Part shown: positions 1-5,960 of the stretch, in pieces
Position numbering within the stretch: the stretch's first letter is position 1
Layout: the number at the start of each line of letters is the position of its first letter
The notes under the pieces: model-generated
The model's database searches: none
What the model was told of the DNA's origin: nothing
The model's input: only the letters and a program-made list of their open reading frames with translations
Origin: a virus
Length of the DNA: 48,423 nt
IMG/VR virus record: IMGVR_UViG_3300005518_000007
Span: 1-48,423 of that record
Reading direction: 5' to 3' (one strand)
Translations under genes and position numbers: made by a program

Positions 1-133
1 CGCTGCCAGGGACGCTGCCAGGGCCGCTGCCAGGGACGCTGCCAGGGCCGCTGCCTGGGACGCTGCCGGGGACGCTGCCTGGGACGCTGCCAGGGCCGCT
101 GCCGGGGACGCTGCCGGGGACGCTGCCTGGGCC
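1..133. repeat. 12-bp tandem repeat array, left end
   Basis: Eleven consecutive 12-bp units of the form GCTGCC-A/T/G-GGG-A/C-C fill 2-133. All lie in frame in the Ala-rich gene, so unit variants swap Arg, Trp, Gly, Asp and Ala codons. Bases 1-49 are identical to 48375-48423. Confidence 0.95.
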
Positions 134-205
134 GCTCTTGAGCCGACCGTCAAGCAGCTGCAAACCTCCGCGCTCCTTCTACTGGATCGGATGATCGAGG
201 CGTGA
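2..205 (+). CDS. Ala-rich repeat protein, C-terminal part (continues from 47761)
   Basis: The frame is open from base 2 and ends at TGA 203-205. It encodes tandem four-residue units (A-A-R/W/G-D/A) and then a non-repetitive tail, ending L-L-L-L-D-R-M-I-E-A. The same repeat in the same frame closes the window at 48423. The first 49 bases equal the last 49, so both pieces are one gene cut by the contig ends. With the overlap collapsed, the joined protein is 272 residues. Proteins with this N-terminal domain, Ala/Asp/Trp repeats and this tail occur in actinophages and actinobacteria, without a function known to me. The true repeat number is uncertain because assemblers collapse such arrays. Confidence 0.85.
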   Translation, partial: AARDAARAAARDAARAAAWDAAGDAAWDAARAAAGDAAGDAAWAALEPTVKQLQTSALLLLDRMIEA

Positions 206-276
206 CCACGGAACACAAACCAAGCAAGCGCCGGCTCCTGTGTCACTTCGAGGATGGGACGGTGCGCCGTGGGTGA
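202..276 (+). CDS. small protein, duplicated C-terminal segment
   Basis: A 24-residue frame starts at GTG 202, overlapping the upstream stop as GTGA, and ends at TGA 274-276. It reads M-T-T-E-H-K-P-S-K and then the same 17 residues that end the protein at 47560-47721, because both lie in the 69-bp direct repeat. It looks like a truncated copy of that Cys/His-rich protein, missing the cysteine half. It may be a remnant or only a coupling peptide. The overlaps at both ends are the main support. Confidence 0.4.
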   Translation: MTTEHKPSKRRLLCHFEDGTVRRG

Positions 277-291
277 AGTACAGAACGTGTC
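223..291. repeat. 69-bp direct repeat, copy 1
   Basis: Identical base for base to 47668-47736. The two copies flank the Ala-rich repeat gene on the circular map. Each contains the end of one small frame and the GTG start of the next. Confidence 0.9.
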
Positions 292-457
292 TAGCGTTCC
301 GCACTCGTCGTCGGCGATCCCGACACTGATCTGCCTGCACCGCTGGAAGCACATCCCCGAGCGGGACTGGGTGGGCGGGATCAACGGTCACCGCGTCAAG
401 CTCGTGTTCTACTGCGAGCAGTGTCTTGAGATCGCCACGCGGGTGGTGGAGCGGTGA
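269..457 (+). CDS. small Cys/His protein, zinc-ribbon-like
   Basis: 62 residues from GTG 269, which overlaps the upstream stop at 274-276. An in-frame ATG at 254 would lengthen it by five residues. It contains a C-x2-H pair and a later C-E-Q-C pair, spaced as in a small zinc ribbon, with basic and aromatic residues between. The start lies inside the 69-bp repeat, and the other copy yields only a 16-residue frame. The stop overlaps the next gene as GTGA. Function unknown. Confidence 0.6.
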   Translation: MGEVQNVSSVPHSSSAIPTLICLHRWKHIPERDWVGGINGHRVKLVFYCEQCLEIATRVVER

Positions 458-708
458 TCTCGAAACCAAGCAAGAGCCGCCTTGTGCTGGAGATCGAAGT
501 CCCCGACTTCAATGTTGACGGCGCTCAGGAGGCTGCCGACGAGTTCTGCGACGGCGACCTGCTCTTCATCGTGACGGAGGAGTGGATGCGCGAGGAAGTC
601 GGCGTCACCTTCGTGACGATCCCTGGTGAGAAGAACCTGAACAGCGACTTCGAAGTCATCGCCCGAACGTGCCACATCGTCGGCGCAAGGATCGTGACCG
701 ATGCCTGA
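454..708 (+). CDS. hypothetical protein
   Basis: 84 residues from GTG 454 (GTGA overlap with the gene before). It opens with K-P-S-K-S-R-L, echoing the K-P-S-K-R-R-L segment in the frames at 202 and 47560, which suggests duplication of a short DNA module. The body is acidic with no recognisable motif: a predicted alpha/beta fold with few Cys. It shares its last bases with a 25-residue frame starting at 701. Confidence 0.65.
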   Translation: MISKPSKSRLVLEIEVPDFNVDGAQEAADEFCDGDLLFIVTEEWMREEVGVTFVTIPGEKNLNSDFEVIARTCHIVGARIVTDA

Positions 709-778
709 CGTTCAGACAGTCGCAGCAGCGGTAGACCGGGTCTCGGGCGACGGCACCCCGTTTGGAGCGAAGGCATGA
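701..778 (+). CDS. very small hypothetical protein
   Basis: 25 residues from ATG 701, overlapping the previous stop by 8 nt and the next start as ATGA. Sequence begins M-P-D-V-Q-T-V-A-A-A. It has no motif. Supported only by the two tight overlaps, which match the pattern of this whole arm, and because it fills the only gap between its neighbours. Confidence 0.45.
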   Translation: MPDVQTVAAAVDRVSGDGTPFGAKA

Positions 779-1029
779 GCGGCCCGGTACAGAGACCACA
801 TATCAGCCTTCATGTGCCGGTTCAGGAATGGGTCGGCTTTCCCGTCACGGCCTGCGACTTCTGCGGCCAGCGGTGGCCCTGCGAATACGAACTGGCGCGG
901 CGCGAGGCGGGATCACGGCCGTCTCTGTTCAACTGCCTGAGCTGCGGACATGAGATCGTCAACACGCATCCTGCCGACGCGCCCTGTCCTTTCTGCAAGT
1001 CGATGGCGATAGGCGAGAAGGGCGAATAG
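775..1029 (+). CDS. small zinc-ribbon protein, three Cys pairs
   Basis: 84 residues from ATG 775. Cysteine pairs occur as C-D-F-C, C-L-S-C and C-P-F-C, with an additional Cys and several His, a pattern expected for one or two structural zinc sites. The N-terminus holds a beta-rich segment without Cys. Small zinc proteins of this type in phage early regions often bind nucleic acid or host proteins. No specific partner can be inferred. Confidence 0.7.
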   Translation: MSGPVQRPHISLHVPVQEWVGFPVTACDFCGQRWPCEYELARREAGSRPSLFNCLSCGHEIVNTHPADAPCPFCKSMAIGEKGE

Positions 1030-1031
1030 GA

Positions 1032-1229
1032 ATGCCACCCTCGGAGCCAGCTCTGGGCGTACTAGTGGAAGCCGAGGACTGGCCACACGGTCTGCGTTGC
1101 GCGGAGTGTCATCGGCCCCTTCAGGAGGGCGGGCGCTACTCGGAACGTCTCGACGCGCTCAACGCTGATGGGATTCCAATCGTGCTGATCGTCTGCTTGG
1201 GGTGCGCTCTCATTGAGGATAAGCAATGA
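1032..1229 (+). CDS. small zinc-finger-like protein
   Basis: 65 residues from ATG 1032, two bases after the preceding stop. Cys pairs C-A-E-C and C-L-G-C are separated by about 35 residues, the spacing of a simple four-Cys ribbon. It ends in I-E-D-K-Q and overlaps the next gene as ATGA. Function unknown. Confidence 0.65.
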   Translation: MPPSEPALGVLVEAEDWPHGLRCAECHRPLQEGGRYSERLDALNADGIPIVLIVCLGCALIEDKQ

Positions 1230-1486
1230 CAATCGAAGAAGCCCATCGAATCGTGCGTGCTGGCCCGCCCCCGCTGGGCGGAGCTACCGGATACGACCAC
1301 TCCGAGGAGAAGAAGCTCGCCAACTGGCGAGGTAGCTACAACGAAGCCAGGCGTGTCCTTCTCGCAGATGAGATGGCGCAAGATCCTGTCCTTCAGGAGG
1401 CGTGGGAGCGAGCGCAAGATGCTGTCCTGGACTTGCAGAGCATGGATCTTGATGGTGTTCCATCCGGGTTGTGCCGCGATGACTGA
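1226..1486 (+). CDS. hypothetical helical protein
   Basis: 86 residues from ATG 1226 (ATGA overlap). Predominantly helical and charged after a Gly/Pro-rich segment near residue 15-20. No recognised domain. Overlaps the next gene by 8 nt. Confidence 0.65.
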   Translation: MTIEEAHRIVRAGPPPLGGATGYDHSEEKKLANWRGSYNEARRVLLADEMAQDPVLQEAWERAQDAVLDLQSMDLDGVPSGLCRDD

Positions 1487-1910
1487 GATCATGGATGACT
1501 TCGACTACGTGCGGGCTGCCTTGCGCCGCTTGAATCCCCAGGCGCATGAGGCCGACCACTCGCTCTTGAACCGCCAACTCGCGACGCCCACCGCAAGCTC
1601 GCTCGCCAACGAGGGCTACGCGGCTCTCGGTCGCCTCGAAGAGCAGTACACAGTCGCGCGAGAAAGCTCGGAGGCGATGGGCCGCGCTCTCGCGGCAGCG
1701 CACACGAAGATCACCGGGCTAGAGGACCAGTTGGAGTCCGAGCAGCTAACCAGCATGCGCCTCCGCGACGAGATTGCGTCCATAGGGCTGCTCACCGAGA
1801 TTTACCAGGAGGCGCTCGAAGAGATCGCAGAAGCCCCAGCCCGATCATCTGCTGCGAAAGCATGTGTAGCCACAGCGAGAGCGGCCCTGAATCCAGCGAG
1901 GGAGTCATGA
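1479..1910 (+). CDS. coiled-coil protein
   Basis: 143 residues. ATG 1479 is chosen because it overlaps the upstream stop by 8 nt; in-frame codons further upstream would overlap the whole preceding gene. Residues about 45-120 are a long Ala/Glu/Leu heptad-rich helix, then an Ala-rich tail. No enzymatic motif. Overlaps the next gene as ATGA. Confidence 0.65.
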   Translation: MTEIMDDFDYVRAALRRLNPQAHEADHSLLNRQLATPTASSLANEGYAALGRLEEQYTVARESSEAMGRALAAAHTKITGLEDQLESEQLTSMRLRDEIASIGLLTEIYQEALEEIAEAPARSSAAKACVATARAALNPARES

Positions 1911-2119
1911 GAACCGCCGCTGAGATTCGCGAGACCGGTGCAGCATGGATTACGGAGTCCGAGCTGGAGTGGCTGTGTGAGCAGTTCGAGACGCTGCGTA
2001 CTGCATCCCAGGCTCTGATCGACTCCACCGCGCAGTTCCGATCACGCGAACTTGACGCAGCGCGCACGCGAGTACGTGACCTTCTCATCACTCCGGCCAC
2101 CAAGAGGCGGAACGAATGA
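1907..2119 (+). CDS. hypothetical helical protein
   Basis: 70 residues from ATG 1907, which forms an ATGA overlap. An earlier in-frame ATG at 1862 lies well inside the previous gene and is less likely. Almost entirely predicted helix, with a basic C-terminus. No family recognised. Confidence 0.6.
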   Translation: MRTAAEIRETGAAWITESELEWLCEQFETLRTASQALIDSTAQFRSRELDAARTRVRDLLITPATKRRNE

Positions 2120-2367
2120 GTGCCCGATGGCACCTGCGCAGTAGGGCGATCAGCGAGGTTGTGGTGGCCGAGGACCAGTTTGCGGCGTGGGATACGCTTC
2201 GCGATCTCCCCGTAGAGGACTTCGGTCTGGTCATTACAGCCGAGGCGGACGAAGACGGAGAACCGATCCCCGTCCAAACCGAGACGCTGATGACTCGGTG
2301 GGGCCGCGAAGAGGACGCGGCGGCGTTTCACGCTCTGGCTGTTCATCACGGACTTCTCGATGAGTAG
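2116..2367 (+). CDS. hypothetical protein
   Basis: 83 residues from ATG 2116 (ATGA overlap). Mixed alpha/beta with an acidic middle (E-A-D-E-D-G-E) and a helical C-terminus. No recognised motif. Confidence 0.6.
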   Translation: MSARWHLRSRAISEVVVAEDQFAAWDTLRDLPVEDFGLVITAEADEDGEPIPVQTETLMTRWGREEDAAAFHALAVHHGLLDE

Positions 2368-2938
2368 TGCTCTCAAGGCCGAGCACGTCCAAGCTCTCGA
2401 TCGCATCGAGGCTGAGTTGATGCACCTCAACGCGGTCCTCCGCATCCTCGTGTGGTCGAAGACGGGTAAGTGGCCCGCCTCTAGTCCAGCAAGCGATTCG
2501 GAGCCAAGCCTCCGTGAGCAGCTTCAGGCGGCGCAGCGTCGCATCCACGATCTGGACGAACTGGAAACGATCGCCTCACGGAATCTTGGGAAGGTCGAGA
2601 AGGAGCGGGACGGGTTGAGGCGTGTCGCGAGCAAGGCAGTGGGAGATGCGGCGGCGTGGGAGGCGGAGAACCGGGGGTTGAGGGAGCAGATGGCTTGCGC
2701 CGACACGCCTCTCATGCGGGACGTGCTCGCGGAGCGCGACGGACTGAAGGAGCAGTATCAGACGCTACGGCAGTCGCTCGATGAGGTTCATGAAGTGCAG
2801 TGCGGGTGCGACGAGCCAGGCCGTTCCGACCTGTGCGTGGCACAGCCGCCCACATCCTTCCGCGCCCTCGCTGATCCACGTTGCCCGGTGAAGGGCTGCG
2901 ACCTCGACCACGCGGCCGCAGCAAAGGAGCCCCAGTGA
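2360..2938 (+). CDS. coiled-coil protein with Cys-rich tail
   Basis: 192 residues from ATG 2360. Residues about 50-140 are a continuous, highly charged coiled coil. The C-terminal 50 residues carry six Cys/His-type ligands (C-G-C-D, C-V-A, C-P-V-K-G-C-D-L-D-H), suggesting a zinc-stabilised end. Overlaps the next gene as GTGA. A scaffold or oligomerisation role would be guesswork. Confidence 0.65.
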   Translation: MSSALKAEHVQALDRIEAELMHLNAVLRILVWSKTGKWPASSPASDSEPSLREQLQAAQRRIHDLDELETIASRNLGKVEKERDGLRRVASKAVGDAAAWEAENRGLREQMACADTPLMRDVLAERDGLKEQYQTLRQSLDEVHEVQCGCDEPGRSDLCVAQPPTSFRALADPRCPVKGCDLDHAAAAKEPQ

Positions 2939-3066
2939 GGGATTTCTACGTGTATGTGATCGCCTTCGACGCCGAAGTGTTCGGCATCTTCGCCACTCGC
3001 GAGGCAGCGGAGGAATCGCTCAAGCTTCAACTCGCTTCTTTCCAAGATATGAGCCCGCGTGAGTGA
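2935..3066 (+). CDS. small hypothetical protein
   Basis: 43 residues from GTG 2935, overlapping the upstream stop as GTGA. The pattern F-Y-V-Y-V-I-A-F followed by F-G-I-F-A-T and a helix (R-E-A-A-E-E-S-L) suggests a tiny beta-beta-alpha fold. The gene overlaps the next by 8 nt. Confidence 0.5.
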   Translation: MRDFYVYVIAFDAEVFGIFATREAAEESLKLQLASFQDMSPRE

Positions 3067-3271
3067 GGACGTCAAGGCCGCGCTAGAGGAAGTGGAGGCC
3101 GAGCTCCAGCACGTCTACCGCCGCCTGTGGCCGCTCAGGGAGGCATATGCGGAACAGTTCCCGCCGGCAGAGCTGCCCGCCCCGCGCAACCGCACGGACA
3201 AGCAGCGGCTGGTGGCAAGATGTCCAAGGTGTGGAGGGCCACTTGAAAGCGAAGGGGCGGCTCCGAAATGA
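3059..3271 (+). CDS. helical protein with C-terminal zinc knuckle half
   Basis: 70 residues from GTG 3059. The first half is a heptad-rich helix. The C-terminus carries C-P-R-C-G-G-P-L, a half zinc ribbon, so dimerisation may complete the site. The stop overlaps ATG 3268 as ATGA. Confidence 0.6.
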   Translation: MSEDVKAALEEVEAELQHVYRRLWPLREAYAEQFPPAELPAPRNRTDKQRLVARCPRCGGPLESEGAAPK

Positions 3272-3924
3272 AACCGCCCCCGATTCGCAATGCACGCATG
3301 AGGCGTGCTAGTGTCGTGACTAGTGAGGAAACGACAAGATGCAGCGTAACACTTTGGCCCGTCAGACGCCGGGCTAGTAGTGCTGTCCCCATACGGGCCA
3401 GCGTTGCGTCGGCTACACGCGGGGGCGGTAGCGGCACGACAGCTACAGGTGGACTCGACCATACGAGCGGGCGGAGGCCCGGGCGCTCTCCGCTTACGCT
3501 CCGAGCAAGAGAGGTGGTGTTGTTTTTGAATACCAACAACCCCGGCACCGAGGAGACACTGCGAAAAGAACTTGGCTCCCTAGGCGCTCGTGAGTTCGAG
3601 ATGGTTGCTCTCACGATGGAACCTGAGCGCGGTCTAGCGGCGCTTCGCTACGCGACGACCAGAGGCGTAGACCATCCGATTCCATATGCCATCAAGATCT
3701 TCGATAACCCCGACTGGCAGCCCTCGGGAGAGAAGCGCCGGCTGGCCACCAACCAGTCCGTAGAGATCATCTGCCCTCATTGCGGGGGTGACAGGTTCGT
3801 GATTTTGACGGATGACCCTGCAGCGCTCTATGGAGAGTCGTACGCGCCATGTTTCAAATGCAACCCCCAAGCCGACACCACGCGCTACGTCGGACAAGAG
3901 CGCCGCGTGACGGCAGCGCGATGA
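3268..3924 (+). CDS. zinc-ribbon protein, start uncertain
   Basis: The frame from ATG 3268 (ATGA overlap) encodes 218 residues, but the first 80 or so are Arg/Ser/Ala-rich and unlike a folded protein. In-frame GTG at 3514 and 3517 and TTG at 3520 and 3526 follow a purine-rich GAGAGG stretch and would give about 130 residues starting at the natural-looking L-F-L-N-T-N-N-P. That part has a beta/alpha domain and then C-P-H-C-G-G-D with C-F-K-C, a four-Cys zinc ribbon. I favour the shorter form; 3272-3510 may then be non-coding. Confidence 0.55.
   Translation: MKPPPIRNARMRRASVVTSEETTRCSVTLWPVRRRASSAVPIRASVASATRGGGSGTTATGGLDHTSGRRPGRSPLTLRAREVVLFLNTNNPGTEETLRKELGSLGAREFEMVALTMEPERGLAALRYATTRGVDHPIPYAIKIFDNPDWQPSGEKRRLATNQSVEIICPHCGGDRFVILTDDPAALYGESYAPCFKCNPQADTTRYVGQERRVTAAR
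3355..3400. other. inverted repeat in doubtful coding stretch
   Basis: Perfect 8-bp arms TGGCCCGT (3355-3362) and ACGGGCCA (3393-3400) separated by 30 nt, in the 240-bp stretch whose translation looks non-protein-like. Possible RNA hairpin. No T-tract follows, so it is not a classic terminator. Confidence 0.35.
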
Positions 3925-4082
3925 CGCCGCGCTACGTGAAGATCTTCTGCTCTGCCACCGCGGAGAAGCAGTCGAAGCACACCTTCCACCATCGAGAGCT
4001 TCTCGGGATGTGTTATGCGCGGCTCGTGGATGATCGCTGGCAGTGCTCCTGCTGCGGGAAGTCCGTCTCGGTGGTGTGGTGA
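3921..4082 (+). CDS. small zinc-finger-like protein
   Basis: 53 residues from ATG 3921, overlapping the preceding stop as ATGA. Contains T-F-H-H near residue 21 and C-S-C-C-G-K-S near the C-terminus. Possible CCHH-type site. It begins M-T-P-R-Y-V, similar to the R-Y-V-T segments coded at other palindromic sites in this genome. Its stop lies just before the promoter-like element at 4083. Confidence 0.55.
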   Translation: MTPRYVKIFCSATAEKQSKHTFHHRELLGMCYARLVDDRWQCSCCGKSVSVVW

Positions 4083-4088
4083 TATCAT
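4083..4088 (+). promoter_or_regulatory. candidate leaderless promoter, -10 TATCAT
   Basis: TGATATCAT at 4080-4088 places TATCAT 7 nt before ATG 4096, with a TG in the extended -10 position. No Shine-Dalgarno sequence precedes that ATG. The same arrangement recurs at 5793, 45825 and, on the minus strand, 40569-40564. No clear -35 is visible here. Confidence 0.5.
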
Positions 4089-4095
4089 CCCCGCG

Positions 4096-4434
4096 ATGAG
4101 CGTCCGCAGTTGGCCCACGTACCTCCTGCGCGACATCCCGGACGAGATTCGCGCGGCGATCGAGGCGGACGCGGAGACCGAGGAGCGCTCGATGGCCGAG
4201 ATCATCAGAGAGATCCTCTGTGGGCATTACGAGCTCAACTGCGATCCGGTGGAGGCGTTCGGGCCGGCCCCGAAGCTCCCCGGCACCAACACGATGGTCC
4301 TGCGCGTCCAGCCCGAGGTGTTCTCCGCGGTAAAGGCGGACGCCGCCCGCATGGAGAGCCAGTACGGCGCGATGCGCAAGGTCATCTTCTCGATCCTCAA
4401 AGCGCACTACAACGGAGGTCACTCCCATGACTGA
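4096..4434 (+). CDS. double ribbon-helix-helix DNA-binding protein
   Basis: 112 residues from ATG 4096, which lacks an SD and sits 7 nt after a TATCAT box. Two segments resemble ribbon-helix-helix (Arc/CopG-like) units: residues about 10-46 (Y-L-L-R-D-I-P-D-E-I-R followed by two helices) and about 69-105 (T-M-V-L-R-V-Q-P-E-V-F followed by two helices). RHH proteins bind operators as dimers. A tandem pair in one chain would act as a pseudo-dimer. Likely a transcriptional regulator of the phage, inferred from fold only. Confidence 0.6.
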   Translation: MSVRSWPTYLLRDIPDEIRAAIEADAETEERSMAEIIREILCGHYELNCDPVEAFGPAPKLPGTNTMVLRVQPEVFSAVKADAARMESQYGAMRKVIFSILKAHYNGGHSHD

Positions 4435-4657
4435 GTACGTCATCCTCGGGAACACGGACGACGGCGGAACGCGCTGGCAGGAGGTGGCTCGACTCACCGC
4501 TCGCTCAACAGCCAGCGCGATCCGAGAGATGGTCGACGGGAACGCAAACGGCCTGCTACCTGAGGACAGCGGTGGTGTCTACGTTGCCGTCCCCGCTCGC
4601 TCGTTCCGCCCGGTCACAGTGAAGGTAGAGACGAAGACGGCGCTGCGCTTTTCGTGA
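4427..4657 (+). CDS. hypothetical protein
   Basis: 76 residues from ATG 4427, overlapping the double-RHH gene by 8 nt. Beta-alpha-beta pattern: Y-V-I-L-G-N-T at the N-terminus, a helix with S-A-I-R-E-M-V, then V-Y-V-A-V-P-A-R-S-F. This resembles small beta-sheet phage proteins of unknown role. Overlaps the next gene as GTGA. Confidence 0.6.
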   Translation: MTEYVILGNTDDGGTRWQEVARLTARSTASAIREMVDGNANGLLPEDSGGVYVAVPARSFRPVTVKVETKTALRFS

Positions 4658-5112
4658 GCGAAGTCGCGCTACCCGACGCCCACTGGGACCTGACCGGAGT
4701 AGGCCTCAGGATCACTGATCCAGACCTCTCCTACGCCGAGTTCGAGCACCTGTGCGGAGTGTTGGGGGCGCTGCACGAGGCGGTGCGCTTTGCGATAGGG
4801 GACGCGATCATCCAAGGAGAAGCGCTGTACGGAGAGAGCGCGTATCAGGCATTTGAGCGCTTCCAGCTCTCGGAGGAGGCCATGAAGGAGTACGTGCGGG
4901 TGGCCCAGCGCGTTCCTCGAGCCAGGCGGCGAAAGGGGCTGAGCTGGTCCCACCACCGGGCCGTGGCCGCCCTGCCGGCGCCCGACCAGAAAGAGTGGCT
5001 CAAACGGGCCGTGGATGACTCCCTCTCCCACCACGACCTAAGAGCGGCGTTACGTAACGGGACCGAGCCCCAGCCGGTGGAGACCTGTCCGTCCTGTGGC
5101 CGTCGGCTCTGA
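4654..5112 (+). CDS. LmbU-like regulator with Cys tail
   Basis: 152 residues from GTG 4654 (GTGA overlap). The pattern L-S-Y-A-E-F-E, then G-D-A-I-I-Q-G-E-A-L-Y-G-E, a helix with Y-V-R-V-A-Q-R-V-P, then L-S-W-S-H-H-R-A-V-A-A-L and a W-L-K-R-A helix matches LmbU-type actinobacterial regulators, which also resemble the helical part of ParB-like proteins. The end adds C-P-S-C-G-R-R-L, a half zinc ribbon. A DNA-binding regulator is the likely role. The palindrome GTTACGTAAC lies inside it at 5049-5058. Confidence 0.55.
   Translation: MSEVALPDAHWDLTGVGLRITDPDLSYAEFEHLCGVLGALHEAVRFAIGDAIIQGEALYGESAYQAFERFQLSEEAMKEYVRVAQRVPRARRRKGLSWSHHRAVAALPAPDQKEWLKRAVDDSLSHHDLRAALRNGTEPQPVETCPSCGRRL
5049..5058. 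other. palindrome GTTACGTAAC
   Basis: CGTTACGTAACG is palindromic over 5048-5059. Related palindromes occur at 45018-45045 and 46292-46301, with near-matches at 25257-25266 and 44056-44065. Confidence 0.6.
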
Positions 5113-5119
5113 GAAGTTC

Positions 5120-5305
5120 ATGTGGAAGCTGTTCGAGGGGCTTCCCAAGATCTGCCGGGAATGCGGAAAGACCCTCAAGATCGATGACGTGAGAGAGCAC
5201 CGCACGCTCTATCCGTCCAACCGGACAGACTTCTGGTGCAAGGACTGTCACGCCCTCTGGCTCCGTGAGAGACGAGAAACCACCCAAGCGCGTCAAGGAT
5301 CCTGA
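5120..5305 (+). CDS. small four-Cys zinc protein
   Basis: 61 residues from ATG 5120; GTG 5096 in the same frame would add eight residues and overlap the gene before by 17 nt. C-R-E-C-G-K and C-K-D-C-H pairs are about 33 residues apart, a typical zinc-ribbon spacing. Overlaps the HNH gene that follows by 41 nt. Perhaps an accessory to the HNH protein, inferred from position only. Confidence 0.6.
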   Translation: MWKLFEGLPKICRECGKTLKIDDVREHRTLYPSNRTDFWCKDCHALWLRERRETTQARQGS

Positions 5306-5489
5306 TGCCCTGCGCAGGTTCCGGCTCGAGCACGCCGGAGAGCCCTGCGACGAATGCGAGCTGCGCCCGGGAATTCACGCCCACCACAAGATTTTTCGGA
5401 GCCAGGGCGGGGATGATGTCGAATCGAATCTGTCCTGGCTATGCGGCCCGTGCCACGACGCGGCCCATGGCGTCATGGCGACGTGGTAA
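5265..5489 (+). CDS. small HNH-family nuclease
   Basis: 74 residues from GTG 5265. It has the compact HNH core: C-D-E-C, then I-H-A-H-H-K-I (the first His pair), N-L-S-W-L-C (Asn of the motif) and C-G-P-C-H-D-A-A-H-G (final His), with two C-x2-C zinc pairs. Size matches stand-alone phage HNH endonucleases, which nick or cut DNA at packaging or homing sites. This one lies far from the terminase genes, so a homing or DNA-processing role is more likely. Confidence 0.8.
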   Translation: MRDEKPPKRVKDPDALRRFRLEHAGEPCDECELRPGIHAHHKIFRSQGGDDVESNLSWLCGPCHDAAHGVMATW

Positions 5490-5499
5490 CAGTAACGGC

Positions 5500-5808
5500 A
5501 TGGACAGAACCGTTTACGACCTGCGCTCGTGGCGGAACCTCCCGCGTGAGTTCTGCGTCGTGGAGTACCTATTCGGGGACATGGTGGGCGAGTGCGTCGG
5601 GGTCATCGATCTCCACCACGTTCGGCCCGGAGACCCGGACTCGCGGCACATTCCCGTATGTCACCGGCACCACCCCCAGCTAGAAGCCACGCTAAGGCGT
5701 CTGGGAGCCCCTGAGAAGCCTTGGCGCCGCTGCAGCCATAGGCACTCCACCCCCGAGGGGAGAGAGGCTTGTGAGCGCCGCTTGAACCGTGATATCGTGG
5801 CCGCGTGA
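5500..5808 (+). CDS. HNH-like protein
   Basis: 102 residues from ATG 5500, ten bases after the previous HNH gene. It contains I-D-L-H-H-V-R-P-G-D and I-P-V-C-H-R-H-H, which resemble the His-Asn-His pocket but lack the two C-x2-C pairs. It may be a divergent HNH nuclease or a partner subunit of the gene before. The C-terminus is Arg-rich. The last codons overlap the promoter-like element at 5793-5798. Confidence 0.55.
   Translation: MDRTVYDLRSWRNLPREFCVVEYLFGDMVGECVGVIDLHHVRPGDPDSRHIPVCHRHHPQLEATLRRLGAPEKPWRRCSHRHSTPEGREACERRLNRDIVAA
5769..5798 (+). promoter_or_regulatory. candidate promoter, TTGTGA-18-TATCGT
   Basis: TTGTGA (5769-5774), an 18-nt spacer and TATCGT (5793-5798) lie 6 nt before the GTG start at 5805. 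This is the best -35/-10 pair among the repeated TGATATCGT elements and predicts a leaderless mRNA for the membrane protein and lysin genes. Confidence 0.55.
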
Positions 5809-5960
5809 ATCTCTGGCTCCTGGTTGGCATATCCGCCGCCGTGTTGTACGGTCTGTGGCTCTTGCTGGCCTTCACGTTCACGATGATCGACCGCGCACAT
5901 GACCGCGCGAGAGAGCCTCGAAACGCCGGGGCAAAGCCCGCGAGGGGAAAGGTGACCTGA
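5805..5960 (+). CDS. small single-pass membrane protein
   Basis: 51 residues from GTG 5805, overlapping the upstream stop as GTGA. Residues about 2-26 form one hydrophobic transmembrane helix (L-W-L-L-V-G-I then V-L-Y-G-L-W-L-L-L-A-F), followed by a basic tail. It sits directly before the secreted transglycosylase and may share its transcript, so a holin or spanin-like role in lysis is possible. A second holin-like gene lies at 6714-7055. Confidence 0.6.
   Translation: MNLWLLVGISAAVLYGLWLLLAFTFTMIDRAHDRAREPRNAGAKPARGKVT

Noticed and set aside
1257-1478. Upstream extension of the 1479 gene
   Set aside because: The frame is open, but it would overlap the whole gene at 1226-1486, and its residues are Arg/Trp/Ser-rich out-of-frame translation.
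3355-3400. tRNA or terminator at the inverted repeat
   Set aside because: No cloverleaf, no T-loop consensus and no T-tract could be found.
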